This document shows positions 1-7,384 of a stretch of DNA of 64,000 nucleotides, piece after piece. Origin of the DNA: Marinomonas atlantica. Its GTDB lineage: Bacteria; Pseudomonadota; Gammaproteobacteria; Pseudomonadales; Marinomonadaceae. A model generated the notes under the pieces. That model saw only the letters and a program-made list of their open reading frames with translations. It had not been told where the DNA came from and searched no databases. Each line of letters begins with the position of its first letter. The first letter of the stretch is position 1. A program made the position numbers and the translations under genes. The DNA is taken from the NCBI RefSeq assembly GCF_001639725.1, contig NZ_LTAW01000005.1:62001-126000 (forward strand), read 5' to 3'.

Positions 1-1
1 T

Positions 2-745
2 CGTTTTCTTAATGATTTTATAGGTTTAGTCAGAGATCATAATTATAATTGGTTACCAGAGACCCCTATTGGTTCATTGAGGAATGTCAATTCAAAATCG
101 ATTTATTCAAGAATTGAGTCTGCGTTAAGTGAGTTTTGTAATAATGATCCGGTTGTAAGTAAGTTAACTTATAACGATAGATCAGGTACTGACTTCACAA
201 AAGGGTGGGCTAATGAACTCCTATTTTACATAGATGAAAATAAAGGAGATTTATGTGTTGAAATATACCCAGGCAATACTAAAAGTCAGGGGTATTATAT
301 TTTCCATAAAGAACCTAAATTTAATAAAGAACTAACTATTGGAAATAAAAATTATCCCGTGACTATTGGGTATCATATAAAGTTTATGGGGCAGCAATAT
401 ATAACAGGGCTCTGGCTTAGAGATGAAGATTTCAATAAAAATCTATTTACTAGAGATAATTTTTATAATCAAACTGGCCGAGTATATAGAGAAGATTGGC
501 CCCTCACAGAGAAACTGCTAGATGAGTATATTAATTCTGATTGGAAATCTGAGTGCAATTGGTCGGAAAAAATAATCAAATCAAATAGATCATTGTTTAA
601 TATTTCTTTTGGTTACAACGTTTCAATAACTATTCCGTTCATTGATTTGGCGAAAATTGATGTGAATAAAAATGATATATCATCGTTAGCAAAACTAATT
701 GGAAGTATTTATAGAGCATTTGAAACAGAGCTGATTGTTGAGTAG
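2..745 (+). CDS. C-terminal part of a larger unknown protein (possible PD-(D/E)XK nuclease-like)
   Basis: The reading frame is open from the first bases of the window to the TAG at 743-745, so this is the 3' part of a gene that starts outside. The TTG at 77 is only an internal codon. The visible 247 residues have no membrane segment and are rich in aromatic residues, Asn, Lys and Asp. The style resembles the C-terminal part of PD-(D/E)XK-type restriction-like proteins, but no catalytic motif is visible here, so this is a weak inference. Base composition is far more AT-rich than the core genes further right, which fits acquired DNA. The next genes on the same strand include an HNH endonuclease remnant, so a defence-type cluster is possible. 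Confidence 0.55.
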   Translation, partial: RFLNDFIGLVRDHNYNWLPETPIGSLRNVNSKSIYSRIESALSEFCNNDPVVSKLTYNDRSGTDFTKGWANELLFYIDENKGDLCVEIYPGNTKSQGYYIFHKEPKFNKELTIGNKNYPVTIGYHIKFMGQQYITGLWLRDEDFNKNLFTRDNFYNQTGRVYREDWPLTEKLLDEYINSDWKSECNWSEKIIKSNRSLFNISFGYNVSITIPFIDLAKIDVNKNDISSLAKLIGSIYRAFETELIVE

Positions 746-813
746 GGCATACACTGCGAGCAGACTATGGAACAACTATCTATCAGGTTAAGTGAAATTG
801 ATACGCTAGAAAC

Positions 814-1254
814 ATGGAAAGACCATGTAAAGGCCTTTCTAGATCTGAAGCAGCGGAAGCCTATGAAAGAGCGCAACCTCTATGGGTGCATAGGATGATT
901 TGCCAGAGCAAGCTCTATTTACACCCAGATATTGTTAAAGAACTAGAACAGACAAGTTGGATACCAAATTATCTTCATAAGAGGATGATATGGGCTAGCC
1001 TGATTGCTTCTGATGAAAGTCAGAATAGTAAGAAGAGAATGTACAGGATAAAAGATAGCCTTATCAGGAAGTATGGTAAGGATTGGTGGGAAGATGTTTA
1101 CTCTCGTCTCAAGCCTGTGTACGCAGCCAAAGAAAGAATAAAGAGAATTCACTCTGGACCAGCAGTATCAGCCTTTATTGCTAAAACATACATTGGCGCA
1201 GAGGTCGAAGATGATGAACGAATAGAAGCGCTAATGATGATTCCGAAATCATAA
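814..1254 (+). CDS. hypothetical protein, 146 aa
   Basis: I do not recognise this protein. It is basic and soluble, with many Arg/Lys residues, and ends 20 bp before the HNH gene on the same strand, so the two were probably co-transcribed. No good ribosome site precedes the ATG at 814. Another ORF of 43 codons starts at an ATG at 767 and overlaps this start in a different frame, ending at 898. Either the 43-codon ORF is chance, or a frameshift has split one longer protein. The N-terminal boundary is therefore uncertain. Composition matches the AT-rich neighbours rather than the core genome. Confidence 0.45.
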   Translation: MERPCKGLSRSEAAEAYERAQPLWVHRMICQSKLYLHPDIVKELEQTSWIPNYLHKRMIWASLIASDESQNSKKRMYRIKDSLIRKYGKDWWEDVYSRLKPVYAAKERIKRIHSGPAVSAFIAKTYIGAEVEDDERIEALMMIPKS

Positions 1255-1586
1255 ATCGCACTATGTGAGGAGCTATGCCTAAACACACACCGTCGATGGC
1301 AAAGAACAAGATTCGCAGAAGTCTTGTCTCAATCATTGATCCGTACCCTTCGAAAAGTGAAGTCGATCAGCTTTGGGAATATTTTGAGTCACGTTGTGCT
1401 TACTGTGGAATATCAATTAACCGTGGTTCACGCACTGGCCACCTAGATCATTTGATTCCATCATCAGAAGGCGGCAGTAACAGCATTTACAATCATGCTC
1501 TTTCATGTGCTAGATGGGTAATCCCCCGAAAATTAACAGCAGTCAAAAGTAGAATTTTCTCGTAATCTAAACGCAGGAGGTTCTGC

Positions 1587-1832
1587 ATGAAAAAGTCACG
1601 TTATACCGATAGCCAGATCATGGCGATTTTGAAGCAAGCGGAAGCTGGCACACCGATTCCTGAACTATGTCGGGAGCACGGAATGAGTGCGGCTTCATTC
1701 TACAAATGGCGAGCAAAATACGGTGGTATGGATGCATCACTAATGGCTCGAATGAAAGAGCTTGAAGAAGAAAACCGTCGTCTTAAAAAGATGTATGCTG
1801 AGGAACGCTTAAAAGCTGAGATCATTCAGTAA
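1587..1832 (+). CDS. IS3-family transposase OrfA (copy 1)
   Basis: 81 aa DNA-binding subunit. The N-terminal half is a helix-turn-helix of the IS3/IS911 type (SQIMAILKQAEAG, LCREHGMSAASFYKW) and the C-terminal half is a leucine-zipper-like coiled coil (MKELEEENRRLKKMYAEE) for multimerisation. A perfect AGGAGG ribosome site lies just before the ATG. The TAA ends 14 bp before the first start-like codon of orfB, which lies in another frame. In this family the active transposase is usually a frameshift fusion of the two, but no classic A6G-type slip site is obvious in the short overlap of the open frames (1820-1832). Confidence 0.92.
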   Translation: MKKSRYTDSQIMAILKQAEAGTPIPELCREHGMSAASFYKWRAKYGGMDASLMARMKELEEENRRLKKMYAEERLKAEIIQ

Positions 1833-1846
1833 GCCATGGCAAAGAA

Positions 1847-2662
1847 GTGGTAAAGCCATCTGAGCGAAGAATGATGGCTTTGGATGCTGTAGCAACTAGG
1901 GTGGTGAGCATTCGTTTGGCGTGCTCGGCTTTTTCGATTAGTGAAACCTGCTATCGTTATCAGAGCCAAAACAGCGATGAAAACACACAGATTGCAAAGC
2001 TACTGGTCAATCTGACCGTAGAGCAATCGGATTGGGGCTTTGGGCAGTGTTTCAACTACTTACGCAATACAAAGGGCCACTCTTGGAATCATAAGCGCAT
2101 TTATCGCATCTACTGTGAGTCGGCTCTGAACCTACGCATTCGCCCAAGACGACGGCTTAAGCGAAATGCACCGGAACCACTAAAAGAACCGACAAAGACG
2201 AACCAAGTCTGGTCGATGGACTTTATGCATGACCAACTGGCAGATGGACGAAAGTACCGTCTGTTTAATGTGATCGACGACTATAAACGTGAGGGATTGA
2301 CCATGGAAGCAGGCTTCTCCTTGCCGTCACAAAGAGTGATTCGGGTTCTGGATCAACTACTGGAGTGGCGAAAGAAGCCTATAGCACTTCGCTGTGATAA
2401 CGGTCCGGAGTTCATTAGCCATGAGTTCGTTAAATGGGCAAAAAAGAAAGGCATCAGAATAGACTATATTCAGCCAGGTAACCCTCAACAAAATGCGTAT
2501 ATGGAGCGTTACAATCGAACGGCGAGATATGGATGGGTCAGCAAACATCTATTTGATACGCTTGAAGAAGTCCAAGACTATGCAACAGAATGGCTGTGGT
2601 TTTACAATTATGAAAGGCCGCATACTGCCAACGGAGGTAAGCCACCTCTAATGGCTGCTTAA
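1847..2662 (+). CDS. IS3-family transposase OrfB with DDE integrase core (copy 1)
   Basis: 271 aa catalytic subunit, rve integrase fold. An HTH_21-like region is followed by the core: first Asp in WSMDFMHD, second Asp in LRCDNGPEF, Glu in NAYMERYNRT, then the conserved YNYERPH tail motif. It is intact to its normal ending here, unlike copy 2. The first possible start codon is the GTG at 1847, and translation probably depends on coupling to or frameshift from orfA. Together with orfA it inserts the element with a 4-bp staggered cut, as shown by the flanking GATG. Confidence 0.92.
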   Translation: MVKPSERRMMALDAVATRVVSIRLACSAFSISETCYRYQSQNSDENTQIAKLLVNLTVEQSDWGFGQCFNYLRNTKGHSWNHKRIYRIYCESALNLRIRPRRRLKRNAPEPLKEPTKTNQVWSMDFMHDQLADGRKYRLFNVIDDYKREGLTMEAGFSLPSQRVIRVLDQLLEWRKKPIALRCDNGPEFISHEFVKWAKKKGIRIDYIQPGNPQQNAYMERYNRTARYGWVSKHLFDTLEEVQDYATEWLWFYNYERPHTANGGKPPLMAA

Positions 2663-2752
2663 CCTCTACTTTTGAACTGAGTTAAAAAAGGGAGAATTAC
2701 CGATGTAATGGAGATGAGAAGCTTAAGAAATCTTGGCAATCATTTCTTAAGC

Positions 2753-2773
2753 AAAAAGCAAAAAGCAAAAAGC
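2753..2773 (+). repeat. heptanucleotide tandem repeat AAAAAGC x3 in the HNH gene
   Basis: Three exact copies of AAAAAGC, preceded by a partial GC. One or four copies would put the HNH C-terminus in frame; three do not. It is one of at least three 7-bp tandem arrays in this window (see 13275-13310 and 20498-20532). Confidence 0.9.
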
Positions 2774-2996
2774 AGGAAGCTCAGAGGTGTTTCAAGAGAG
2801 GAAGGAAATAATCACTACTTGGTTATCTCAAGTATTGGTTGCACCGACCGATCGCGACGTCACTTCGCAAGCAGAAGAAATCATTGAAAAAGCAATCGAA
2901 AGCTTTAGAAATCCGTTGATGAAATGAGAGATTTGCGAAGAAATAGCTCTTAAGTTGGCTTGATAATAAGCTTGCTGAAGCCTGTGTTACTTGGAA

Positions 2997-3035
2997 TGAC
3001 CCCCAATAGTTGGACATTCCAATTACTGGGGGTCA
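2997..3035. repeat. 39-bp palindrome resembling two IS ends joined head to head
   Basis: The 9-bp arms TGACCCCCA and TGGGGGTCA are exact inverted repeats, and the match continues inward with AATAGTTGGA against TCCAATTACT (16 of 18 positions overall). TGACCCCCA followed by TAGTTGGA resembles the termini of some IS150-subgroup IS3 elements, so this may be a remnant left after internal deletion, or a small hairpin repeat. It has no T-run, so it is not a standard terminator. It sits between the HNH pseudogene and the dehydrogenase terminator. Confidence 0.6.
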
Positions 3036-3055
3036 GTTGATTGATCGGCATTTTA

Positions 3056-3080
3056 TTTAAAGAAAGCCTGGAATCAGGCT
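3056..3080 (-). terminator. Rho-independent terminator for the zinc dehydrogenase gene
   Basis: Inverted repeat AGCCTG-GAAT-CAGGCT at 3065-3080, followed on the minus strand by a T-rich stretch. It lies a few bases downstream of the dehydrogenase stop at 3087. Confidence 0.7.
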
Positions 3081-3086
3081 GGTTGC

Positions 3087-4067
3087 TTAGAGGTAGACCA
3101 TTTGTAGTTTCATTCCGGTTTTACTGGTGCCAGTTATAGTGTCATTTACTTCATTCAATGAATTCACTTCAGTGATGAGTTGTTTCAGTTTGGTCTCTTG
3201 ATGTTTGAGAACATCAATGGCCTCAGGAATGTTTTTATTGAGTGAGTGAGAGCCAAGGATCGTTATCTGGCGACGGAAAATTTCAAAAGGTGAGAGGTTA
3301 ATTTTGGCATCTTTTGGGCATACACCATAGAAAATGATGTTCCCGCCACTGTTTGTAAATGAAATCAATGACTCTGCAACCGCAGATATGCCTGTAGCAT
3401 CAACGGTTAAGTCATAGGTCTGTAATTCATTACTTTCACAAACTGCTGTAAACCCAAGCTTTGATGCGAATGATGCTCTTTCCTGATTGATGTCGACAAC
3501 CGTCACATCTGTAATCCCCCTCGCGAATAGAGCAATGCCAAGCATTAACCCCATTGGACCCGCGCCGTATATCAAGGCGTTCTGTGTCTTAGAAAGGTTT
3601 GCAACGCCTAAAGCGTTTAATACGCAGGCCATCGGTTCTGCAAGAGCAGCGACTTTCATATCTAGGTTTTCAATGGGATGAAGATTTTCTACTTTAACGA
3701 TGCTGTATTCACCAAAACCACCATTTTGAGTCACCCCATAAGCCTCTAAATTTTCACAAAGATTGGTCAATCCTTGTTCGCATGATCGACACGCACCGCA
3801 GGCTATGTTTGGATCAACAATGACTTGGTTCCCTACTTTTACTCGATCGCTTTTAGCGTTTACTTCCACGACAACGCCAGAGTATTCATGCCCTGGTACG
3901 ACTGGGTATGCGTCTTCTCCATAGTTTCCTTTCAGGATTTCAATATCTGTATGGCACAGGCCGCATGCAGAGGTTTTAACCAGTGCTTCACCTTCCTTTA
4001 AGGTGGAAGATTGATTGATATTTACGAGATGGCTTGAATTTTTAGCTTCGAAAACGATGGCCTTCAT
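3087..4067 (-). CDS. zinc-dependent polyol dehydrogenase (MDR family)
   Basis: 326 aa from the ATG at 4067, which has AAGGA 8 bp upstream; a GTG six bases earlier is too close to that site. It is a medium-chain dehydrogenase/reductase of the sorbitol/threonine dehydrogenase type. The catalytic zinc region is CGLCHTD with GHE. The four structural-zinc cysteines are in CGACRSC and a following LCE. The Rossmann motif YGAGPMGL follows near residue 170. It would oxidise a sugar alcohol hydroxyl with NAD. It is divergent from the polyol ABC operon and probably shares its control region. In Agrobacterium an MDR enzyme in a comparable cluster oxidises D-altritol to D-tagatose, so that role is possible here; L-iditol or arabinitol dehydrogenase are alternatives. 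Confidence 0.85.
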   Translation of the reverse strand: MKAIVFEAKNSSHLVNINQSSTLKEGEALVKTSACGLCHTDIEILKGNYGEDAYPVVPGHEYSGVVVEVNAKSDRVKVGNQVIVDPNIACGACRSCEQGLTNLCENLEAYGVTQNGGFGEYSIVKVENLHPIENLDMKVAALAEPMACVLNALGVANLSKTQNALIYGAGPMGLMLGIALFARGITDVTVVDINQERASFASKLGFTAVCESNELQTYDLTVDATGISAVAESLISFTNSGGNIIFYGVCPKDAKINLSPFEIFRRQITILGSHSLNKNIPEAIDVLKHQETKLKQLITEVNSLNEVNDTITGTSKTGMKLQMVYL

Positions 4068-4142
4068 AATCACTATCCTTTTTATATTTGTTGTCGTTTT
4101 TTGATAAGGACCAATGTACTACCTAGCATAATTTATCCAACA

Positions 4143-4162
4143 TTTTTTACTCAAGTAAAAAA
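4143..4162. promoter_or_regulatory. 20-bp palindrome, candidate operator in the divergent polyol promoter region
   Basis: TTTTTTACT-CA-AGTAAAAAA is an exact inverted repeat with 9-bp arms. It lies in the 184-bp divergent region between the dehydrogenase and the binding-protein gene, a few bases upstream of the candidate -35 box at 4167. The LacI-type regulator encoded at the end of the operon is the obvious candidate ligand, but the centre is CA rather than the usual CG of LacI-family operators, so the assignment is open. Confidence 0.45.
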
Positions 4163-4166
4163 ATAA

Positions 4167-4195
4167 TTGACTCGTGTGTTTTTGTGGATTAGCTT
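4167..4195 (+). promoter_or_regulatory. candidate promoter of the polyol ABC operon
   Basis: TTGACT at 4167-4172, a 17-bp spacer, and TAGCTT at 4190-4195 as a weak -10, about 55 bp upstream of the binding-protein start. It is placed directly after the palindrome at 4143-4162. Confidence 0.4.
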
Positions 4196-4251
4196 TATCT
4201 CTGAAGCCTGACTTCAACCACTTACAATTAAAATAATTTAGAGGTAGCTCC

Positions 4252-5580
4252 ATGTTTCAAAAGCTCACAAAAAGCTCAGGAATGACTGCATTAGCACTTA
4301 GTGTTCTAGCAGGGGCAGGTGCAGGAACGCTGCAAGCTGAGACCTTAACGATTGCTACGGTGAACAACGCTGACATGATCATCATGCAAGAGTTATCACC
4401 CAAATGGGAAAAGAAAACCGGTAATAAACTTAATTGGGTGATTCTGGAAGAAAACGTATTACGCCAACGTGTTACAACAGACATTGCGACGAATGGTGGC
4501 ACATACGACATCATCACAATTGGTGCATACGAGGCGCCACTTTGGGGTAAGAATAACTGGTTGGTGTCATTGGATGATTTCGATAGTTCTTACAACTACG
4601 ACGATATTTTTCCTACTGTTCGCAATGGTTTGACAGCGGACGGTCATCTATATGCTGTTCCGTTTTATGCGGAGAGTTCATTCACTTTCTATCGTAAAGA
4701 TCTATTTAAAGCAGCAGGCTTGACTATGCCTGTTAATCCTACGTGGACCCAAATTGAAGAATTTGCGGCTAAGCTACACAAACCAGATCAAGAGCAATAT
4801 GGCATTTGTTTACGCGGTAAAGCCGGCTGGGGCGATAACATGGCGGTATTCGGCACTATGGTTAACGCTTTCGGTGGTCGTTGGTTCGACATGAACTGGA
4901 AACCAGAGCTGGATTCTCCAGAATGGCTTAATGCTCTGACTTTCTACACGGATATCGTGCAGAAGTATGGGGCACCGGGTACACCTAATAATGGTCACAA
5001 CGAAAACCGAGCGATGTTTGCATCCGGTAAGTGTGCCATTTGGGTTGATGCTACCTCTGCTGCGGGTTACATCTACAACCCTAAAGAATCCAGCGTGGCC
5101 GATGTCACTGGCTTCGCTGCAGCGCCTTCAGAAGTAAGCGAAAAAGGTAATGGTTGGTTCTGGGCTTGGGCATTATCTGTTCCTAAGTCTTCTAAAAATG
5201 AAGACGTCGCAAAAGACTTCCTAGCTTGGGCTACGTCCGAGGAGTACGTCAATCTTGTGGGTGAGGAGAAAGGCTGGGTTGCTGCACCTCCAGGAACGCG
5301 CAAATCCACTTATGCTAATTCTGATTACATAAAAGCTGCACCGTTTGCTAAGACGGTTCAAAAACAAATTCTGAGCGCCGACCCTGCAAATCCGTCTGCT
5401 AAGCCAGTTCCATATACTGGTGTTCAGTTTGTGGCAATTCCTGAGTTTCAAGGAATTGGAACATATGTGGGGCAAATGGTCTCAGCGTCACTAGCTGGCA
5501 CAATGTCGCCATCTGAGGTGTTAAAAGCTTCTCAGAACTACGCGCGTCAAGAAATGACCCGTTCGGGTTATATCAAATAA
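4252..5580 (+). CDS. polyol ABC transporter, periplasmic substrate-binding protein
   Basis: 442 aa. A signal peptide with a hydrophobic core ending near AGTLQA (residues 25-30) precedes a cluster 1 (MalE/UgpB-type) solute-binding protein that resembles the sorbitol/mannitol binders SmoE and MtlE. It captures a polyol in the periplasm and delivers it to the two permeases that follow. GAGGTAG precedes the ATG. It is the first gene of the operon, and an 11-bp perfect hairpin follows it, the usual arrangement for giving the binding protein higher expression than the permeases. The exact ligand (galactitol, altritol, sorbitol or another hexitol) cannot be read from the sequence. Confidence 0.9.
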   Translation: MFQKLTKSSGMTALALSVLAGAGAGTLQAETLTIATVNNADMIIMQELSPKWEKKTGNKLNWVILEENVLRQRVTTDIATNGGTYDIITIGAYEAPLWGKNNWLVSLDDFDSSYNYDDIFPTVRNGLTADGHLYAVPFYAESSFTFYRKDLFKAAGLTMPVNPTWTQIEEFAAKLHKPDQEQYGICLRGKAGWGDNMAVFGTMVNAFGGRWFDMNWKPELDSPEWLNALTFYTDIVQKYGAPGTPNNGHNENRAMFASGKCAIWVDATSAAGYIYNPKESSVADVTGFAAAPSEVSEKGNGWFWAWALSVPKSSKNEDVAKDFLAWATSEEYVNLVGEEKGWVAAPPGTRKSTYANSDYIKAAPFAKTVQKQILSADPANPSAKPVPYTGVQFVAIPEFQGIGTYVGQMVSASLAGTMSPSEVLKASQNYARQEMTRSGYIK

Positions 5581-5612
5581 GTACAACGATTTATTAGATA
5601 AATCATTTCCAT

Positions 5613-5637
5613 AACGAGCAAGCCATGCTTGCTCGTT
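5613..5637 (+). promoter_or_regulatory. intercistronic hairpin after the binding-protein gene
   Basis: AACGAGCAAGC, loop CAT, then GCTTGCTCGTT: a perfect 11-bp stem with no T-run. It probably stabilises the 3' end of the binding-protein message or attenuates read-through into the permeases. It also overlaps a TTG at 5629 that could be mistaken for the start of the next gene. Confidence 0.6.
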
Positions 5638-5664
5638 CCTTCAATCGAATCAGAGATTTTTGCT

Positions 5665-6537
5665 ATGTCAACGCTACACTCTCGAAGAGCAGCGAAGGTT
5701 ATGCTGACCCCGTCGGTTTTGCTTTTGCTGGCTTGGATGGTCATCCCATTAGGAATGACCCTCTACTTTTCGACCTTGCGCTATAACCTTTTAATGCCTG
5801 GAGCCACGCCATTTGTCGGGTTTGAAAACTACTACTGGTTTTTTAAAGATCCAGCATTTGGTGTTTCCGTCCTTAATACGTTAATCCTTGTAGGTGGTGT
5901 ATTGATCACCACAGTAGTAGGAGGCGTACTGTTAGCGTTGCTGCTAGAGCAACCCATTTTTGGTAAGGGTATTGCTCGTATATTGGTTATTTCACCATTT
6001 TTCGTCATGCCAACTGTTTCTGCATTGGTCTGGAAAAATATGTTTTTTAACCCAGTGAATGGCTTGTTTGCTTATGTTGCTAAGCTATTCGGGTTCCCGC
6101 CTTTTGATTTCTTAGCTCACGCGCCGTTATTTTCAGTGATTGTAATTGTCGCTTGGCAATGGCTTCCTTTTGCTGCGTTGATTTTCATTACCTCCCTGCA
6201 AAGCTTGGATTCCGATCAGATTGAGGCATCTCAGATTGATGGTGCCAGTAAGTTCCAACGTTTCATCTACATCGTGGTACCGCATTTGACTCGCGCTATG
6301 ACGGTTGTTGTCCTGATTCAAACGATTTTTTTGTTGGGTATTTTTGCTGAGCTTCTGGTTACGACTGGCGGTGGCCCAGGGGTGGCTTCCACCAACTTAA
6401 CCTTCTTGGTCTATGTGCGTTCGTTGTTGCAATTTGATGTAGGAGCGGGGGCTGCTGGGGGGATTGTGGCGGTCATTCTTGCCAACATCGTAGCGTTTTT
6501 CTTAATCCGCATTATTGGCAAGAATCTGGAGGCATAA
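5665..6537 (+). CDS. polyol ABC transporter permease 1
   Basis: 290 aa from the ATG at 5665. An in-frame TTG 36 bases earlier lies inside a hairpin and is unlikely to be used. It is a MalF/UgpA-type inner-membrane permease with six predicted membrane segments. The cytoplasmic EAA loop is visible as IEASQIDGASKFQRFIYIVVP. It forms the channel with permease 2 and is energised by the ATPase downstream. The TAA directly abuts the ATG of the next gene, so the two permeases are translationally coupled. Confidence 0.9.
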   Translation: MSTLHSRRAAKVMLTPSVLLLLAWMVIPLGMTLYFSTLRYNLLMPGATPFVGFENYYWFFKDPAFGVSVLNTLILVGGVLITTVVGGVLLALLLEQPIFGKGIARILVISPFFVMPTVSALVWKNMFFNPVNGLFAYVAKLFGFPPFDFLAHAPLFSVIVIVAWQWLPFAALIFITSLQSLDSDQIEASQIDGASKFQRFIYIVVPHLTRAMTVVVLIQTIFLLGIFAELLVTTGGGPGVASTNLTFLVYVRSLLQFDVGAGAAGGIVAVILANIVAFFLIRIIGKNLEA

Positions 6538-7368
6538 ATGGCACGTCAAGTCACAAATCGATATCGAGTGTTGGTAACGCTGGCAGCGTGGTGTGTTGCG
6601 CTCACTTTGTCCTTTCCAATCATATGGACACTGCTTACTAGCTTTAAAACTGAAATTGAAGCGATTGCATCACCACCTAAGTTTTTCAGTTTCGATTGGA
6701 CCATTGAAAACTACTTTATTGTTCAAGAGCGGTCAGACTATTTTCATCACTTTTGGAACTCAGTTGTTATCGCTATTGGCTCAACTTTACTGGCCCTAGT
6801 GATTGCAATTCCAGCTGCTTGGTCTATGGCTTTCGTTCCAGGTCGTCGTACCAAGGATATTTTGATGTGGATGCTTTCAACCAAGATGATGCCGGCGGTA
6901 GGTGTATTGATCCCTATCTATTTGTTGTGCAAAGACTTTGGTCTTTTGGATAGTCGTATTGCTCTCGTCACGATTCTCATGCTGATGAATTTACCCATCG
7001 TAATTTGGATGTTGTTTACCTACTTAAAAGAGATTCCGGGTGAGATTTTAGAGGCTGCCAGAATGGATGGTGCGAATCTTAAAAACGAGATTTTGTATGT
7101 ATTGGTACCGATGGCCGTTCCAGGTATTGCATCAACGCTTTTGCTGAACGTGATCCTGTCGTGGAACGAGTCTTTTTGGACCCTCAATTTAACGGGCGCT
7201 AATGCGGCACCTCTCACTGCATTCATTGCGAGCTACTCAAGCCCCGAAGGCTTGTTTTACGCCAAATTGTCTGCGGCTTCCATTATGGCCATTGCGCCAA
7301 TCTTAATTTTGGGGTGGTTCAGTCAGAAGCAACTCGTTCGTGGCCTTACTTTTGGCGCAGTAAAATAA
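6538..7368 (+). CDS. polyol ABC transporter permease 2
   Basis: 276 aa MalG/UgpE-type permease. It has six hydrophobic segments, an EAA loop (EAARMDGANLKNEILYVLVP), and the FPIIWTLLTSFK N-terminal region typical of this subfamily (SmoG/MtlG). It starts at the base after the stop of permease 1 and is followed 16 bp later by the ATPase gene. It pairs with permease 1 as the transmembrane heterodimer. Confidence 0.9.
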   Translation: MARQVTNRYRVLVTLAAWCVALTLSFPIIWTLLTSFKTEIEAIASPPKFFSFDWTIENYFIVQERSDYFHHFWNSVVIAIGSTLLALVIAIPAAWSMAFVPGRRTKDILMWMLSTKMMPAVGVLIPIYLLCKDFGLLDSRIALVTILMLMNLPIVIWMLFTYLKEIPGEILEAARMDGANLKNEILYVLVPMAVPGIASTLLLNVILSWNESFWTLNLTGANAAPLTAFIASYSSPEGLFYAKLSAASIMAIAPILILGWFSQKQLVRGLTFGAVK

Positions 7369-7384
7369 TTTTAGGAATTAAAAA

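Larger units (their letters stand above)
1517..2701 (+). mobile_element. IS3-family insertion sequence, IS407-group-like, copy 1
   Basis: A 1185-bp element bounded by short imperfect terminal inverted repeats: GGTAATCCCCC at the left and a matching ...GGGAGAATTACC at the right. It is flanked by the 4-bp direct repeat GATG (1513-1516 and 2702-2705), the duplication size usual for the IS407 group. It carries the two-ORF layout orfA/orfB. A near-identical copy in the same orientation lies at 19220-20404. Relative to copy 2 it has one C fewer in the left-end C run and an intact orfB 3' end, so it is the more likely active copy. Confidence 0.9.
1275..2927 (+). pseudogene. HNH endonuclease gene, interrupted by an IS and frameshifted
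   Basis: The N-terminal part (1275-1516) carries a CAYCG zinc-knuckle pair followed by the GHLDHLIPSSEGG core of a betabetaalpha-metal HNH nuclease. The IS at 1517-2701 interrupts the codon after SCAR. Removing the IS and one copy of the 4-bp duplication GATG joins that frame to CNGDEK at 2704, restoring the standard HNH ending. Downstream, three AAAAAGC heptamers (2753-2773) put the frame into an early stop at 2809-2811. A family-like C-terminus (W..FL.QK, then VFQERKEIITTW and an AEEIIEKAIESF helix, stop 2925-2927) is in frame only with one or four heptamers. A further one-base shift near 2918 may hide a few more codons to 2953. The gene is dead on at least two counts. Confidence 0.85.

Noticed and set aside
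5629..5664. Upstream TTG start for the first polyol permease
   Set aside because: It lies inside a perfect hairpin; the ATG at 5665 gives the normal family N-terminus.
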